Of a stretch of DNA of 64,000 bases, positions 8,456 to 17,418 are shown piece after piece. The first letter of the stretch is position 1, and each line of letters begins with the position of its first letter. Source of the stretch: Prevotellaceae bacterium (GTDB lineage Bacteria; Bacteroidota; Bacteroidia; Bacteroidales; Bacteroidaceae). The notes under the pieces were generated by a model. That model saw nothing but the letters and a program-made list of their open reading frames with translations. It was not told where the DNA came from and did not search any database. A program made the translations under genes and the position numbers. The stretch spans positions 171,953-235,952 of the forward strand of contig JAQYET010000060.1 in assembly GCA_028723525.1 (NCBI GenBank), read 5' to 3'.

Positions 8456-10033
8456 ATGTCAGCTATTGTATCAATCGTTCCGATCATCCTACTGTTTGTC
8501 CTCATGTTAGGTTTCAAGATGGCAGGTCACAAGAGTGCGTTCATAACTCTTGTAGTAACAATTTTATTGGCACTCTTTGTTGCGCCAGCAATGAACATGG
8601 TTCCGGAGAAGTTCCAAGATGCTTCAATATTCGGAGTGGTGGGTTGGAGTTTTGCCGAAGGCGTATTCAAAGCCCTCTTCCCTATCCTCATCATCATTAT
8701 GATGGCACTCTACAGTTACAACATCCTCCTCGAAACCAAGGAAATAGAAGTTATCAAGGCTCAGTTTACAAGCATTTCCGATGATAAAGGCGTAGTGGTA
8801 TTGCTCATGGTATGGGGCTTTGGCGGACTGCTTGAGGGAATGGCTGGCTTCGGTACTGCCGTTGCAATTCCGGCAGCCATACTAATCGGACTCGGTTTCA
8901 AGCCGATGTTCTCAGCACTCGTGGCTCTCATAGCCAACACCGTGGCAGTTGCATTCGGGGCTGTCGGCGTTCCCGTGACCACTCTGTGTAATGAGGTTAC
9001 GGCAGGAGGAGCAGCTCCGGCAGAATTCATCTCGCAAACCTCGTCATTCATAGTAATACAGTTAGTTGCGCTATTCTTCATCATCCCATTTATCATACTT
9101 ATGATAACCGACCGCAAGGCGATTGTCAAGAACATCATGCTTTCGCTGTGGACAGGCATCATATCGTTTGCAGTGCAGTATGCCTGCGCCCGCTTCCTTG
9201 GTGCAGAGACACCTGCAATATTGGGGTCGATAGCAGCAATCATCGCTATTATAATCTATGCAAAACTGTTTGTCAAGAGTAAGGAAACAGAAAACGGTGA
9301 AAAGAAAGAAACGAAAACTTATACCTTCAGTCAGACTTTCCGAGCATGGAGTGTATATTTCTTCATTCTCGTATTCATCCTGATAAGCGGAGCTTTATGT
9401 CCTCCGGTTAATGCTTTCTTAAAAACGCACCTTGTTACGAAACTCACACTTCCGGTAATCGGCTCTACGGTTTCGTTCGGTTGGATAAGCAACGCCGGAC
9501 TCATGCTCTTCCTCGGTGCCACCATAGGAGGTATGATTCAGGGAATGAGTTTCACAAAACTTATGGTATTGCTTGCACGCACCGTTGTCAAGAGCAACAA
9601 GACGATAGTCACAATCGTAAGTCTGATAGCCCTGTCATCGGTAATGAACAACTCCGGAATGATTAACTCCATAGCCGTTGGTCTGGTGGCTCTCACCGGT
9701 TCGTTCTATCCGTTCTTTGCTCCGCTCATCGGTGCTATCGGGACTTTCGTCACCGGTTCAGACACTTCAGCAAACATTTTGTTCGGCAAACTACAGGCAA
9801 ACGTTGCCTCACAGCTCGGTCTTACGCCTGACCAATCTACATGGCTCGTGGCTTCAAACACTACCGGAGCTACCGGAGGAAAGATGATTTCACCGCAGAG
9901 CATTGCCATTGCCACGGCAGCATGCGACATGGAAGGGAAAGACGGTGATATTCTGAAGTCTGCAATCCCATACGCTGCGCTATATATCATAATATCAGGC
10001 ATAATGGTTTACTTCGGATTGAACATCATATAA
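8456..10033 (+). CDS. lldP: L-lactate permease (LctP/LldP family)
   Basis: 525 residues, nearly all membrane-embedded, the normal size for the LctP family of proton-coupled lactate (and glycolate) transporters. Family signatures are LLEGMAGFGTAVAIPAAIL in the first half and GTFVTGSDTSANILFGKLQ near the C-terminus, then NTTGATGGKMISPQSIAIA. It stands alone between its own promoter and a strong terminator. No lactate dehydrogenase or LutABC genes are adjacent, so direction of transport (uptake or export) is not evident. Confidence 0.93.
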   Translation: MSAIVSIVPIILLFVLMLGFKMAGHKSAFITLVVTILLALFVAPAMNMVPEKFQDASIFGVVGWSFAEGVFKALFPILIIIMMALYSYNILLETKEIEVIKAQFTSISDDKGVVVLLMVWGFGGLLEGMAGFGTAVAIPAAILIGLGFKPMFSALVALIANTVAVAFGAVGVPVTTLCNEVTAGGAAPAEFISQTSSFIVIQLVALFFIIPFIILMITDRKAIVKNIMLSLWTGIISFAVQYACARFLGAETPAILGSIAAIIAIIIYAKLFVKSKETENGEKKETKTYTFSQTFRAWSVYFFILVFILISGALCPPVNAFLKTHLVTKLTLPVIGSTVSFGWISNAGLMLFLGATIGGMIQGMSFTKLMVLLARTVVKSNKTIVTIVSLIALSSVMNNSGMINSIAVGLVALTGSFYPFFAPLIGAIGTFVTGSDTSANILFGKLQANVASQLGLTPDQSTWLVASNTTGATGGKMISPQSIAIATAACDMEGKDGDILKSAIPYAALYIIISGIMVYFGLNII

Positions 10034-10064
10034 GCATTCGGATAACACTGAATTGGCAATAAAT

Positions 10065-10110
10065 AAAAGCAGTCGGATGAGTATGAAAATCGTCCGACTG
10101 CTTTTTATTT
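10065..10110 (+). terminator. Terminator after the lactate permease gene
   Basis: Arms AAAAGCAGTCGGA (10065-10077) and TCCGACTGCTTTT (10093-10105) pair perfectly with a 15-nt loop, and the second arm ends in a T run. Confidence 0.9.
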
Positions 10111-10214
10111 CATCGTTTTGTGTTACTGTATTACATTTACATCCGGGTAGAATTGCCGCATCGTTGTTCCTCCCGGAAGTGCATATCGGAAAGCAACAGC
10201 TATAAAACAACGGC

Positions 10215-10255
10215 AAAAAAGAATGGCTACACCGTGAAATACGATGCAGCCATTC
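10215..10255 (-). terminator. Terminator after the TonB-dependent receptor gene
   Basis: On the minus strand, arms GAATGGCT (10255 to 10248) and AGCCATTC (10228 to 10221) are followed directly by six T (10220 to 10215). It faces the plus-strand terminator at 10065, so transcription is stopped from both sides. Confidence 0.85.
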
Positions 10256-10280
10256 GGTTCAAAAATCAATCGTTTATATA

Positions 10281-12701
10281 TCAGAAATGTAATTTCAAAT
10301 CAACTCCCATTTGGAAAGGATTGCCACTTTGTGCAAAATACTGCTTTGTGGCATTGTTGAACGATGCAAAGGTATTGTATTTCGTACTTGTGAGATTGCG
10401 TCCCCACAGGCTCAAGTTCACGCAACCCAAGTCTGCATCGATGTGCGCTCCGAGTATGCAATAGAGTTTCTGGCTGAATGAGTTTGCCTCATTCCAGTAT
10501 ATCTTCCCATGCGCATAGGTGTTTGCTCCGATGGTAATGGCACGCAGACCGGTGCTGGCAACCGGGAATGTGTAGTCAACCAATGCACTGATTGTGTGCT
10601 GTGGCACGAAAGGAATTCTTTTGTCATTGTATTTCACCACAACTTCTTTGCCATCTACAACAATGGCATCTTCATACTCCTTGAACGCGGCATGTGTGTA
10701 ACCATAGTTCACTGCCCACGACATATTGTTGTCAAAAGCCTTTCCACGAAGTGACGCTTCCACACCACAACTGAAACTCTTTCCGGCATTTACCATCATG
10801 CGTCCAAACCCATAGTTGCCCGCCATAACAGAAAGTTGCTGGTTTCTAACCTGCATGTAATAAACAGCGAGGTCGGCATGAACAGCATTCTCAAAAAGGT
10901 TCAGGTGGGTTCCTACCTCATAGTTCCAACTCACCTCCGGCTTGAACGATATGGTTTTGTTCACCCTGTCATAGTCTTCGCTCGTGTGAGGTATGTCATA
11001 ACTGCCGCGATTAGCCTTGTCACGGTTAGACATGAGTTCCGACTGCATAATGTCGGAGAACATCTGAATGTTAAATCCACCGGCACGATAGCCTTTGCTC
11101 ACGGTAGCATAGATATTGCTTCCGGTCTCGTCAAGACGATAACTGATGCCAAACTTAGGAAGCAGTTGGTTGAAATTACTGTCATCTCTGCCGTTGAACA
11201 CCGACGACAACACATTTGTAGCCTCCTTACCCATTACATTTGCCGTCATTGCCATGATTGCAGATGTGTCGTAATGCACTTTGTAATGATTGTAATCATA
11301 GCGCAGACCAAGGGTCAATGTGAACTTACCCAATGTTATGTTGCTTTCATGGAACAAGCCAAGATTGAAATGCGGAGTATGAAATAGTCCGGGTACAGCC
11401 ATGTCAACACTCATCGATATGCCGCCGGCTTTCGCTATCGCTGCCGCCGCTGCTGCTGCCGCTGCCGCTTCGGGCATACCTTTGTTGACCATGCTTGCCG
11501 TCATTGACGCCAATATTGCATTGTACATCTGCTGCTGTATGGCGTTGGCTATGTTCAATGTGGAAACATAGTCGAAATAAACCGGTGCGACGGTCTTGAG
11601 CCAGAGATAAGAGCCAAATGCTCCGGTGGTCCACTGCCATGCACCTTTCCTGTTGCTCTTCAATGTCAACTCCTGACTAAGTGAGTTCTGAAGTTGCCTC
11701 TGCTCCACATGAAGAAGGTCGATTGGCTGATAATCAACGTCCAGCATAAGATAATCTTTGAGGTGCTGATATGAAGTGGTGGAGAAGAAATCAAAGTAAT
11801 TTCCACGAAATGTCAGGTTGAGTCCGGTGTTCAACATGTTACGGCGATAGTTGCTTTGGCGGTTAGAAGACGGGCTTGCCGTCTCTCCAGTAGCGATATC
11901 CATTATGCCGTAGGGGAAACCATTTTGACGAACATACTGATAATCGGCGATGAGGTCTGCAGTCCAGCGTTTGCCATCGGCATAGGCAAGTCGGAAGCGT
12001 CCGCCTGCTTCGTTGTATTTGTCGGCATGCTGTCCTGTCGTCTGATTACGCAGGAAACCGTTCTGACCGTTATAAAATCCGGCAAGCGAGATACCGAAAC
12101 GAGTGCCTAACTTTGCAAAATGCTCTATCTGAGCGTTGCGATAAGAGCGTGATCCCCAGCCCAATGAGACATCGGTGCCTTGATATTTCAGAGGATTTTT
12201 TGAATAAAGGCGTATCATTCCGCCCTCGGTATTCATGCCGTAGAGAGTTCCCTGCGGACCACGCAGGAAGTCAACACGTTCTATTGAATATGTATGGAAA
12301 TTATACTGACTATTGGTTGCCAACGGCATGCCATCTAAATAAATTCCGATTGCCGGACTGTTGATGCGCGAACCGATACCACGTACATAAATCGATGAGG
12401 TGTAACGCGAACCATAATTCGGCATTGCAAGCGACGGCACGTAAGAAGACAGGTCGCGAAGGTCGCGCACTCCAAGGGAGTTTATTTCCGTATTGGAGAA
12501 CATCGACGAACTTACCGGCTGCATACGCAGGCGGAACTGTTCCTTAGGTTGAGATATTACGAACACTTCGTCAAGGTCGTAAACTCTCGAACTATCTGAA
12601 AGTGATGTGATTGGAGTGCCATTGAAGACTCCCGCCGATGCAGAGATGGCTGACAACAGCAATGTTAGGGACAAAATCTTTTTTCTCATAATGAAATTCA
12701 T
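10281..12701 (-). CDS. TonB-dependent outer-membrane receptor
   Basis: 806 residues from MNFIMRKKI, with a signal peptide (MRKKILSLTLLLSAISASA). A plug domain follows (VRDLRDLSSYVPSLAMPNYG, SSIYVRGIGSRINSPAIGIYLDGMP, VDFLRGPQGTLYGMNTEGGMIRLYSKNP) and then a 22-strand barrel ending in aromatic F (GVDLKLHF). It lacks the SusC-type N-terminal carboxypeptidase-like extension, so it looks like a siderophore, haem or cobalamin-type receptor rather than a glycan receptor; the ligand is unknown. A longer reading from 12746 is rejected because it would begin upstream of the promoter. Odd feature: a run of ten alanines, encoded by a GCN tract at about 11437-11469, in a predicted surface loop. Confidence 0.92.
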   Translation of the reverse strand: MNFIMRKKILSLTLLLSAISASAGVFNGTPITSLSDSSRVYDLDEVFVISQPKEQFRLRMQPVSSSMFSNTEINSLGVRDLRDLSSYVPSLAMPNYGSRYTSSIYVRGIGSRINSPAIGIYLDGMPLATNSQYNFHTYSIERVDFLRGPQGTLYGMNTEGGMIRLYSKNPLKYQGTDVSLGWGSRSYRNAQIEHFAKLGTRFGISLAGFYNGQNGFLRNQTTGQHADKYNEAGGRFRLAYADGKRWTADLIADYQYVRQNGFPYGIMDIATGETASPSSNRQSNYRRNMLNTGLNLTFRGNYFDFFSTTSYQHLKDYLMLDVDYQPIDLLHVEQRQLQNSLSQELTLKSNRKGAWQWTTGAFGSYLWLKTVAPVYFDYVSTLNIANAIQQQMYNAILASMTASMVNKGMPEAAAAAAAAAAIAKAGGISMSVDMAVPGLFHTPHFNLGLFHESNITLGKFTLTLGLRYDYNHYKVHYDTSAIMAMTANVMGKEATNVLSSVFNGRDDSNFNQLLPKFGISYRLDETGSNIYATVSKGYRAGGFNIQMFSDIMQSELMSNRDKANRGSYDIPHTSEDYDRVNKTISFKPEVSWNYEVGTHLNLFENAVHADLAVYYMQVRNQQLSVMAGNYGFGRMMVNAGKSFSCGVEASLRGKAFDNNMSWAVNYGYTHAAFKEYEDAIVVDGKEVVVKYNDKRIPFVPQHTISALVDYTFPVASTGLRAITIGANTYAHGKIYWNEANSFSQKLYCILGAHIDADLGCVNLSLWGRNLTSTKYNTFASFNNATKQYFAQSGNPFQMGVDLKLHF
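11437..11469 (-). repeat. GCN triplet tract encoding poly-alanine in the TonB receptor
   Basis: Consecutive GCG/GCA codons on the minus strand (GGC/TGC triplets on the plus strand) encode PEA followed by a run of alanines and IAKAGG. Triplet tracts can change length by slippage without a frameshift. Confidence 0.6.
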
Positions 12702-12717
12702 AATTGTTTTTCGGGTG

Positions 12718-12748
12718 CAAAGGTATGAGAATTGATGAAAACACACAA
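12718..12748 (-). promoter_or_regulatory. Promoter of the TonB receptor gene
   Basis: Minus strand: TTG (12748 to 12746), 20-nt spacer, TACCTTTG (12725 to 12718). The predicted transcript starts near 12711, about 10 nt before the ATG at 12701. Confidence 0.75.
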
Positions 12749-12776
12749 TCCTTATTTGTTTGGATTTTAATCCTTA
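12747..12776. promoter_or_regulatory. Direct repeats and dyad next to the TonB receptor promoter
   Basis: AATCCTTA occurs at 12747-12754 and again at 12769-12776, 22 bp apart. The second copy overlaps a GGATTTTAATCC dyad at 12762-12773. The position just upstream of the -33 element suits an activator or repressor site; which protein binds is unknown. Confidence 0.35.
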
Positions 12777-12824
12777 ATATTGTTTGGGGAACTAAGATTT
12801 ACGATAAATTTAACATATCGCTCA

Positions 12825-13835
12825 CTATTCATTCAACACCCCACATGCCGGACAATGCCCTTTCCTATACATGATATGACCACAGTTGCCGCACACATAG
12901 CGTGCTCGGGCATGGCGGATATATCGCGAAAGAGCAAAATAGATGTAGGCGGCAAGCAGGAAATAACCTACATACCACAGGGTGGATACGCTGAAAATGA
13001 TGTAGTCGGCAGCGCATACCGCAGATAGTCCGCATAGATATAGCAGGGCATCACCAAACGGAAGGTGGTGGCGTACTACGTCGATGCAGGCAAGCCATAA
13101 TATTAACATGGTCCAAACAGAAACGAGAAAAACAGAGAGCCACGGCTCAACAATAAAAGGGTTGAGCGTGGGATGAAAATAGAACTCACGCCACGTGTCG
13201 GGGACGAAATTCTGTATAGAGGCATAGAAAGACGCCGAGGCAGACACGATTATCGTAAGCAGAGTGGGATAAAAAGAGGGTATGTCATTGAAATGAACCA
13301 ACTTCGCGTTGTTGCGGAACGATGTTCTCACTATGTATGCCACGGATATCAGGATTATGACAACAATGAAAATAACATAATGAACATCACTGAAAATGGA
13401 TATGAACTTTGAAATGGGGTCGTCGGGAACCACCACAGGCAAGATGTCTGACTCGCGTGCCCAACCGAATGTGAGTTGGTCGCGTGCCACTTGTAGCCAA
13501 ACACTGTCCTTGGTGTCGTGCGGGATTATACGTATGTCGGCAACTACGATGTGGTCGCCTTTCATGAGTGTAAGGCTGTCCACGGGCATTCCAATTAGTG
13601 CCTCTTCCGGAAGTTGTTTAAGAAGAGTTACCGAAGACTTGCTTATAACAAAATTATAGTTCTGCGAATAGTGGTGCTCCTGCTCGAAAACCAGACTGTC
13701 TATTTGCTTTGGAGTGAGCATAACGGTGTCGGCAATGGCATCGCGACGTGCTTTTACTCCATTGCCACAAGAGCATAACGAGAGCAAAACCAATGGCAGA
13801 AGCACTAACAACAGTAACTTTACTCTATTCAGCAT
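12825..13835 (-). CDS. Membrane lipoprotein with C-terminal zinc ribbon, unknown function
   Basis: 336 residues from MLNRVKLLLLV; an ATG two codons earlier is equally possible. It has a signal peptide with lipobox-like LSLCSC. A soluble N-terminal part of about 120 residues contains an SH3-like stretch (MPVDSLTLMKGDHIVVADI). Four or five membrane helices follow, then a rubredoxin-type zinc ribbon (YVCGNCGHIMYRKGHCPACG) at the extreme C-terminus. The gene overlaps the 3' end of the U32 gene by about 11 nt and is presumably coupled to it. No function can be assigned. The combination of lipoprotein signal, helices and zinc ribbon suggests an envelope protein with a cytosolic metal-binding tail. 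Confidence 0.8.
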   Translation of the reverse strand: MLNRVKLLLLVLLPLVLLSLCSCGNGVKARRDAIADTVMLTPKQIDSLVFEQEHHYSQNYNFVISKSSVTLLKQLPEEALIGMPVDSLTLMKGDHIVVADIRIIPHDTKDSVWLQVARDQLTFGWARESDILPVVVPDDPISKFISIFSDVHYVIFIVVIILISVAYIVRTSFRNNAKLVHFNDIPSFYPTLLTIIVSASASFYASIQNFVPDTWREFYFHPTLNPFIVEPWLSVFLVSVWTMLILWLACIDVVRHHLPFGDALLYLCGLSAVCAADYIIFSVSTLWYVGYFLLAAYIYFALSRYIRHARARYVCGNCGHIMYRKGHCPACGVLNE

Positions 13836-15702
13836 ACACATTCATCTGACAGTTTTTACAATCAAACTCTAACGGAAAACGACGACCGTCGGGGAGTGTC
13901 AATACTAATGGCTCATGCCATGTGGGGCGTTTACCGCCATGTTTTACACAGTAGCCGAGATTGTAGCGCAGGCAATGCCGGCACTGCATCACGAGCGGAT
14001 TATTCATTTTCGCCTTCAGTTCGAAAGCTTCACCGATGTTTTTTGCTCCACATTTTTTGTAGAAATCACGAGCGACCCGATTGCTTATATTATATAGATA
14101 AGGTATATCAGACGCCGGAGGACTAATGTAAGGGCGTTCCTTTTCCGTCTGCATTGACATTCTTTCCTGCTTCATGTTGTTGACAATGGCTTCTGTGAGA
14201 AGTGCCGACACATCGCGGCGCAGTGAAGAAAGAAGACTCGAAGGGATAAAGCGTTTGAAATCTGACGGTTCGAAATACACTTCCATGCACTTGAAAGGAG
14301 TGTCGCCGAGTTTTGTCAACTGCCTCACTATGTTTTCCTGCTGCGGCGTCTTTGCGTCTTGTTTTTCAGCAGAGAGCGTGGCTGTTGCCATAATCTCAAC
14401 GGCATCAGCAGTCCCATTTATCTTGGCTTTCAGAGAGAAACCTTCATCAGTCTCGCTGAGCATCAGTGTTATCGGTATCTTTCGTGATGCTGTCTCGCGC
14501 GACAGTTCTCGCTCAAACTGCATGTCATTGTTGCGATAAAGCGACATTCCGGCTTTCAACGCAGATGGCATCTTTGCCGGTATGAGGAAATTATTCTCGG
14601 CACGGTTTACGCGGAAACCTTCGAGTTCGCGATCGCCGTTGATATAACACAGACCGTCTCCGTTGGCAAACGACGACGTGCCTGCCACGATAATGCGCGA
14701 GCCTATTATCTCTTTTACCTTGCCGACATATTCACCTATCGCCTTAGGGGTGTCGGGAGACGAGATGTCTGCACTCCTTCCATTGATAAAGTAGTCTGTA
14801 AAGCCGCGGTTGAAGGTTTTATGCAGGTTTGGCGTAAAGAAGTATTCAACTGCTCCGAGAGATGCCCTTGCGAGTCTGCCACCGCTTTTCCTGATTATAT
14901 CATCAAGTCTCCGGCTGTATGCCGATACCACATTCTTTACATAGGCGGCATCTTTCAGCCGTCCCTCTATCTTGAATGAGGTTACTCCGGAGTCTATAAG
15001 TTGCTCAATATTGTCAATTCTGCACATATCTTTCAGCGACAACAAATAGCGCGGGCGGTCAATTTTATTGCCATCGGCATCTTCAAGTTGGAACTTCAAC
15101 CGACAGAATTGCGCACACGCTCCACGGTTTGCACTACGCCCGAAACAATGTTGCGAGGCATAACACTGACCGCTGTAGCTGACACACAACGCTCCATGAA
15201 CAAAGGCTTCGAGTTCCATGTCGGGAACGGCACGGTGTATCTCCGCAATCTCCTCTGCCGACAACTCGCGGGCAAGGACAACACGGCGGAAACCAACAGA
15301 CTGAAGCCATTTCACCTTTTCGACAGAACGGTTATCTGTCTGGGTGCTTGCATGGAGAGAGAAGGAATGGGGCATACATTCGACACTCTGCAATACAGCC
15401 ATGTCTTGCACCAATACGGCATCAACACCGATTTTCTCAAAATCAGACAACAGGCGTCGGGTGTCTTCTATCTCGTCGTCATATAAAATGGTGTTTACAG
15501 TGACATATACTTTAGCGGAATATGTATGGGCAAACCGGCACAACTTCTCTATATCTTCTATCGAATTGCCTGCAGCTGCACGAGCACCGAAGCGGTTTGC
15601 TCCGATATATACGGCATCTGCCCCATGTGTAATGGCTGCGATGCCACATTCTAAATCCTTTGCAGGTGCGAGCAATTCTATCTGTCGTTTCATATCATTC
15701 AA
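13825..15702 (-). CDS. U32 family protein, RlhA-like 23S rRNA hydroxylation factor
   Basis: 625 residues. The N-terminal peptidase U32 domain (LLAPAKDLECGIAAITHGADAVYIG, HASTQTDN, AFVHGALCVSYSGQCYAS) includes the cysteine cluster of the U32 family (CYASQHCFGRSANRGACAQFCR). A DUF3656-like middle and a cysteine-containing C-terminus follow (MQCRHCLRYNLGYCVKHGG, FDCKNCQMNVYAE). The length is close to E. coli RlhA (653 aa), which is needed for C2501 hydroxylation of 23S rRNA, and well above the tRNA enzyme TrhP (about 450 aa), so the RlhA branch is favoured. It begins immediately after the stop of the FAD dehydrogenase gene and overlaps the zinc-ribbon gene, forming a compact three-gene operon. 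Confidence 0.88.
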   Translation of the reverse strand: MNDMKRQIELLAPAKDLECGIAAITHGADAVYIGANRFGARAAAGNSIEDIEKLCRFAHTYSAKVYVTVNTILYDDEIEDTRRLLSDFEKIGVDAVLVQDMAVLQSVECMPHSFSLHASTQTDNRSVEKVKWLQSVGFRRVVLARELSAEEIAEIHRAVPDMELEAFVHGALCVSYSGQCYASQHCFGRSANRGACAQFCRLKFQLEDADGNKIDRPRYLLSLKDMCRIDNIEQLIDSGVTSFKIEGRLKDAAYVKNVVSAYSRRLDDIIRKSGGRLARASLGAVEYFFTPNLHKTFNRGFTDYFINGRSADISSPDTPKAIGEYVGKVKEIIGSRIIVAGTSSFANGDGLCYINGDRELEGFRVNRAENNFLIPAKMPSALKAGMSLYRNNDMQFERELSRETASRKIPITLMLSETDEGFSLKAKINGTADAVEIMATATLSAEKQDAKTPQQENIVRQLTKLGDTPFKCMEVYFEPSDFKRFIPSSLLSSLRRDVSALLTEAIVNNMKQERMSMQTEKERPYISPPASDIPYLYNISNRVARDFYKKCGAKNIGEAFELKAKMNNPLVMQCRHCLRYNLGYCVKHGGKRPTWHEPLVLTLPDGRRFPLEFDCKNCQMNVYAE

Positions 15703-17274
15703 TCAAAAACAAGAAGACTCTGCCGCGGCAAGCATATCGGCACATCGTTCGCCGTCAATGGCTGCCGAAACTATACCTCCTGCATATCCGGCACCTTCGC
15801 CACAGGGAAAAAGTCCATGCAGCCTGACGTGCATCATTGTAATGTTGTCTCGTAAAATACGTATTGGCGAAGACGTTCTGGACTCCACGGCGATGAGACA
15901 TGCGTCGTTGGTAAGGAAGCCACGGCTATACTGTCCGAACTTCTTGAAACCTTCGCGCAGCCGGGATGAGATGAAATCGGGAAGCCAAAAGTGTATCGGC
16001 GAGGAAATAATTCCCGGCGCGTAACTGCTCTCCGGCAGGTCGTAAGACACACGCTTATCAACGAAATCTGCCATACGCTGAGCCGGAGCAGTCTGTTGCA
16101 TATTGCCTTGTTGCCAACACAGCTCCTCAAGTCGTTCTTGATAGTGCATCATACGCAGCGGACTCATTCCTTCAACATCTTCAGGTCGCAATTCAACCAC
16201 CATTCCACTGTTGCTCCATCGTGTTCCGCGGTTTGCAGGCGACATGCCATTGACCACGATTTGGCGTTCTCCTGTTGCGGCAGGAATGACAAATCCTCCG
16301 GGACACATGCAGAAACTATATACACCGCGACCTTCAACCTGTGTGACGAAACTATATTCTGCCGTCGGCAAATATTCTCCCTTGCCAGCACGGTTATGAT
16401 ATTGTATTTGGTCGATAAGATGTGCCGGATGTTCAAGCCGCACTCCTACGGCAAGCCCCTTTGCCTCAATCTCGATTCCAAAATCGTACAGATGTTGATA
16501 TACATCGCGCGCCGAATGTCCGGTGGCAAGGATGACCGGACCGAGATATTCTTTCTCTTCGCCGGAGGATAAGTTTACGGCTTTCACTCCTTTTACCTTG
16601 TTTCCCTGAACTATCAGGGAAGTCATCTTCGTTTGGAAATGCACTTCTCCACCACAATCTATAATGGTGTTGCGCATCGCTTCGATAACACGTGGCAGGC
16701 GGTCGGTTCCGATATGTGGGTGAGCATCTACGAGAATGTCGGTGGATGCCCCATGTTGACATAACACATTGAGTATCTTTTCAACAGAACCACGCTTCTT
16801 GGAACGTGTATATAGTTTTCCGTCGGAATACGCTCCGGCCCCACCCTCTCCAAAGCAATAGTTACTTTCCGGATTTACTTTATTTGTTTTCGTGATGTTG
16901 GCAAGGTCGATCTTCCTATCGCGGACGTTCTTCCCGCGCTCAATGACAATCGGACACAGACCATGCTCAATCAGTCGCAATGCCGCAAACAGTCCTCCGG
17001 GACCTGCACCAACCACCACAACTTGTCGGCAGTTGCTCACATCCCGATAGTTCACTTCGGTGTATTGCAGGGCTTCCGGCTCTTCATTTACGTAAACGCA
17101 AACTTTCAAGTTGACGAATATATTGCGTTGTCTCGCATCAATACTACGCTTTAATATCCTCACGGCACTAATGTTTTCGACATCCACAGCCACTTCACCT
17201 GCACAGACTTCCTTGATTGTCGGGAGCGATGCAGCCTCTTTTGGTGATAAGCGTAGGATGAGTTCTTTCTTCAT
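15703..17274 (-). CDS. NAD(P)/FAD-dependent dehydrogenase (COG2509-like)
   Basis: 523 residues. A short N-terminal domain is followed by a Rossmann FAD-binding motif VVVVGAGPGGLFAA at about 85-98. The family block NPESNYCFGEGGAGAYSDGKLYTRS comes next, then a second nucleotide motif PVILATGHSARDVY and the C-terminal FAD contact GLFPCGEGAGYAGGIVSAAIDG. The cytosolic uncharacterised FAD-dependent dehydrogenases with this pattern are widespread and of unknown substrate. It is the first gene of the operon with the RlhA-like and zinc-ribbon genes, with zero spacing between its stop and the U32 start. Confidence 0.9.
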   Translation of the reverse strand: MKKELILRLSPKEAASLPTIKEVCAGEVAVDVENISAVRILKRSIDARQRNIFVNLKVCVYVNEEPEALQYTEVNYRDVSNCRQVVVVGAGPGGLFAALRLIEHGLCPIVIERGKNVRDRKIDLANITKTNKVNPESNYCFGEGGAGAYSDGKLYTRSKKRGSVEKILNVLCQHGASTDILVDAHPHIGTDRLPRVIEAMRNTIIDCGGEVHFQTKMTSLIVQGNKVKGVKAVNLSSGEEKEYLGPVILATGHSARDVYQHLYDFGIEIEAKGLAVGVRLEHPAHLIDQIQYHNRAGKGEYLPTAEYSFVTQVEGRGVYSFCMCPGGFVIPAATGERQIVVNGMSPANRGTRWSNSGMVVELRPEDVEGMSPLRMMHYQERLEELCWQQGNMQQTAPAQRMADFVDKRVSYDLPESSYAPGIISSPIHFWLPDFISSRLREGFKKFGQYSRGFLTNDACLIAVESRTSSPIRILRDNITMMHVRLHGLFPCGEGAGYAGGIVSAAIDGERCADMLAAAESSCF

Positions 17275-17362
17275 ATATTATCGGGTGGGATAAGAAAAAG
17301 ACGTGAAACTGCCGGGAGAATATAAACTTATGAAATATTTTTTGTTCCTATGGATATTGTTC

Positions 17363-17402
17363 CTAAATAGGTGTTCACAATCATTTATGAACACCTATTT
17401 AG
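17363..17402. terminator. Hairpin between nqrF and the FAD dehydrogenase gene
   Basis: Perfect 15-bp arms CTAAATAGGTGTTCA (17363-17377) and TGAACACCTATTTAG (17388-17402) with a 10-nt loop, 16 nt past the nqrF stop. There is no T run, so termination efficiency is uncertain. It may instead protect the 3' end of the nqr mRNA. Confidence 0.6.
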
Positions 17403-17418
17403 AAACTAAAGCATGAAA

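Noticed and set aside
12702-12746. Longer N-terminus of the TonB receptor
   Set aside because: The start would lie upstream of the predicted transcription start, and a proper signal peptide begins at 12701 or 12689.
17363-17402. Operator or riboswitch for the FAD dehydrogenase operon
   Set aside because: It is nearer to the nqrF stop than to any start and both genes run on the minus strand; a 3'-end hairpin of the nqr transcript is simpler.
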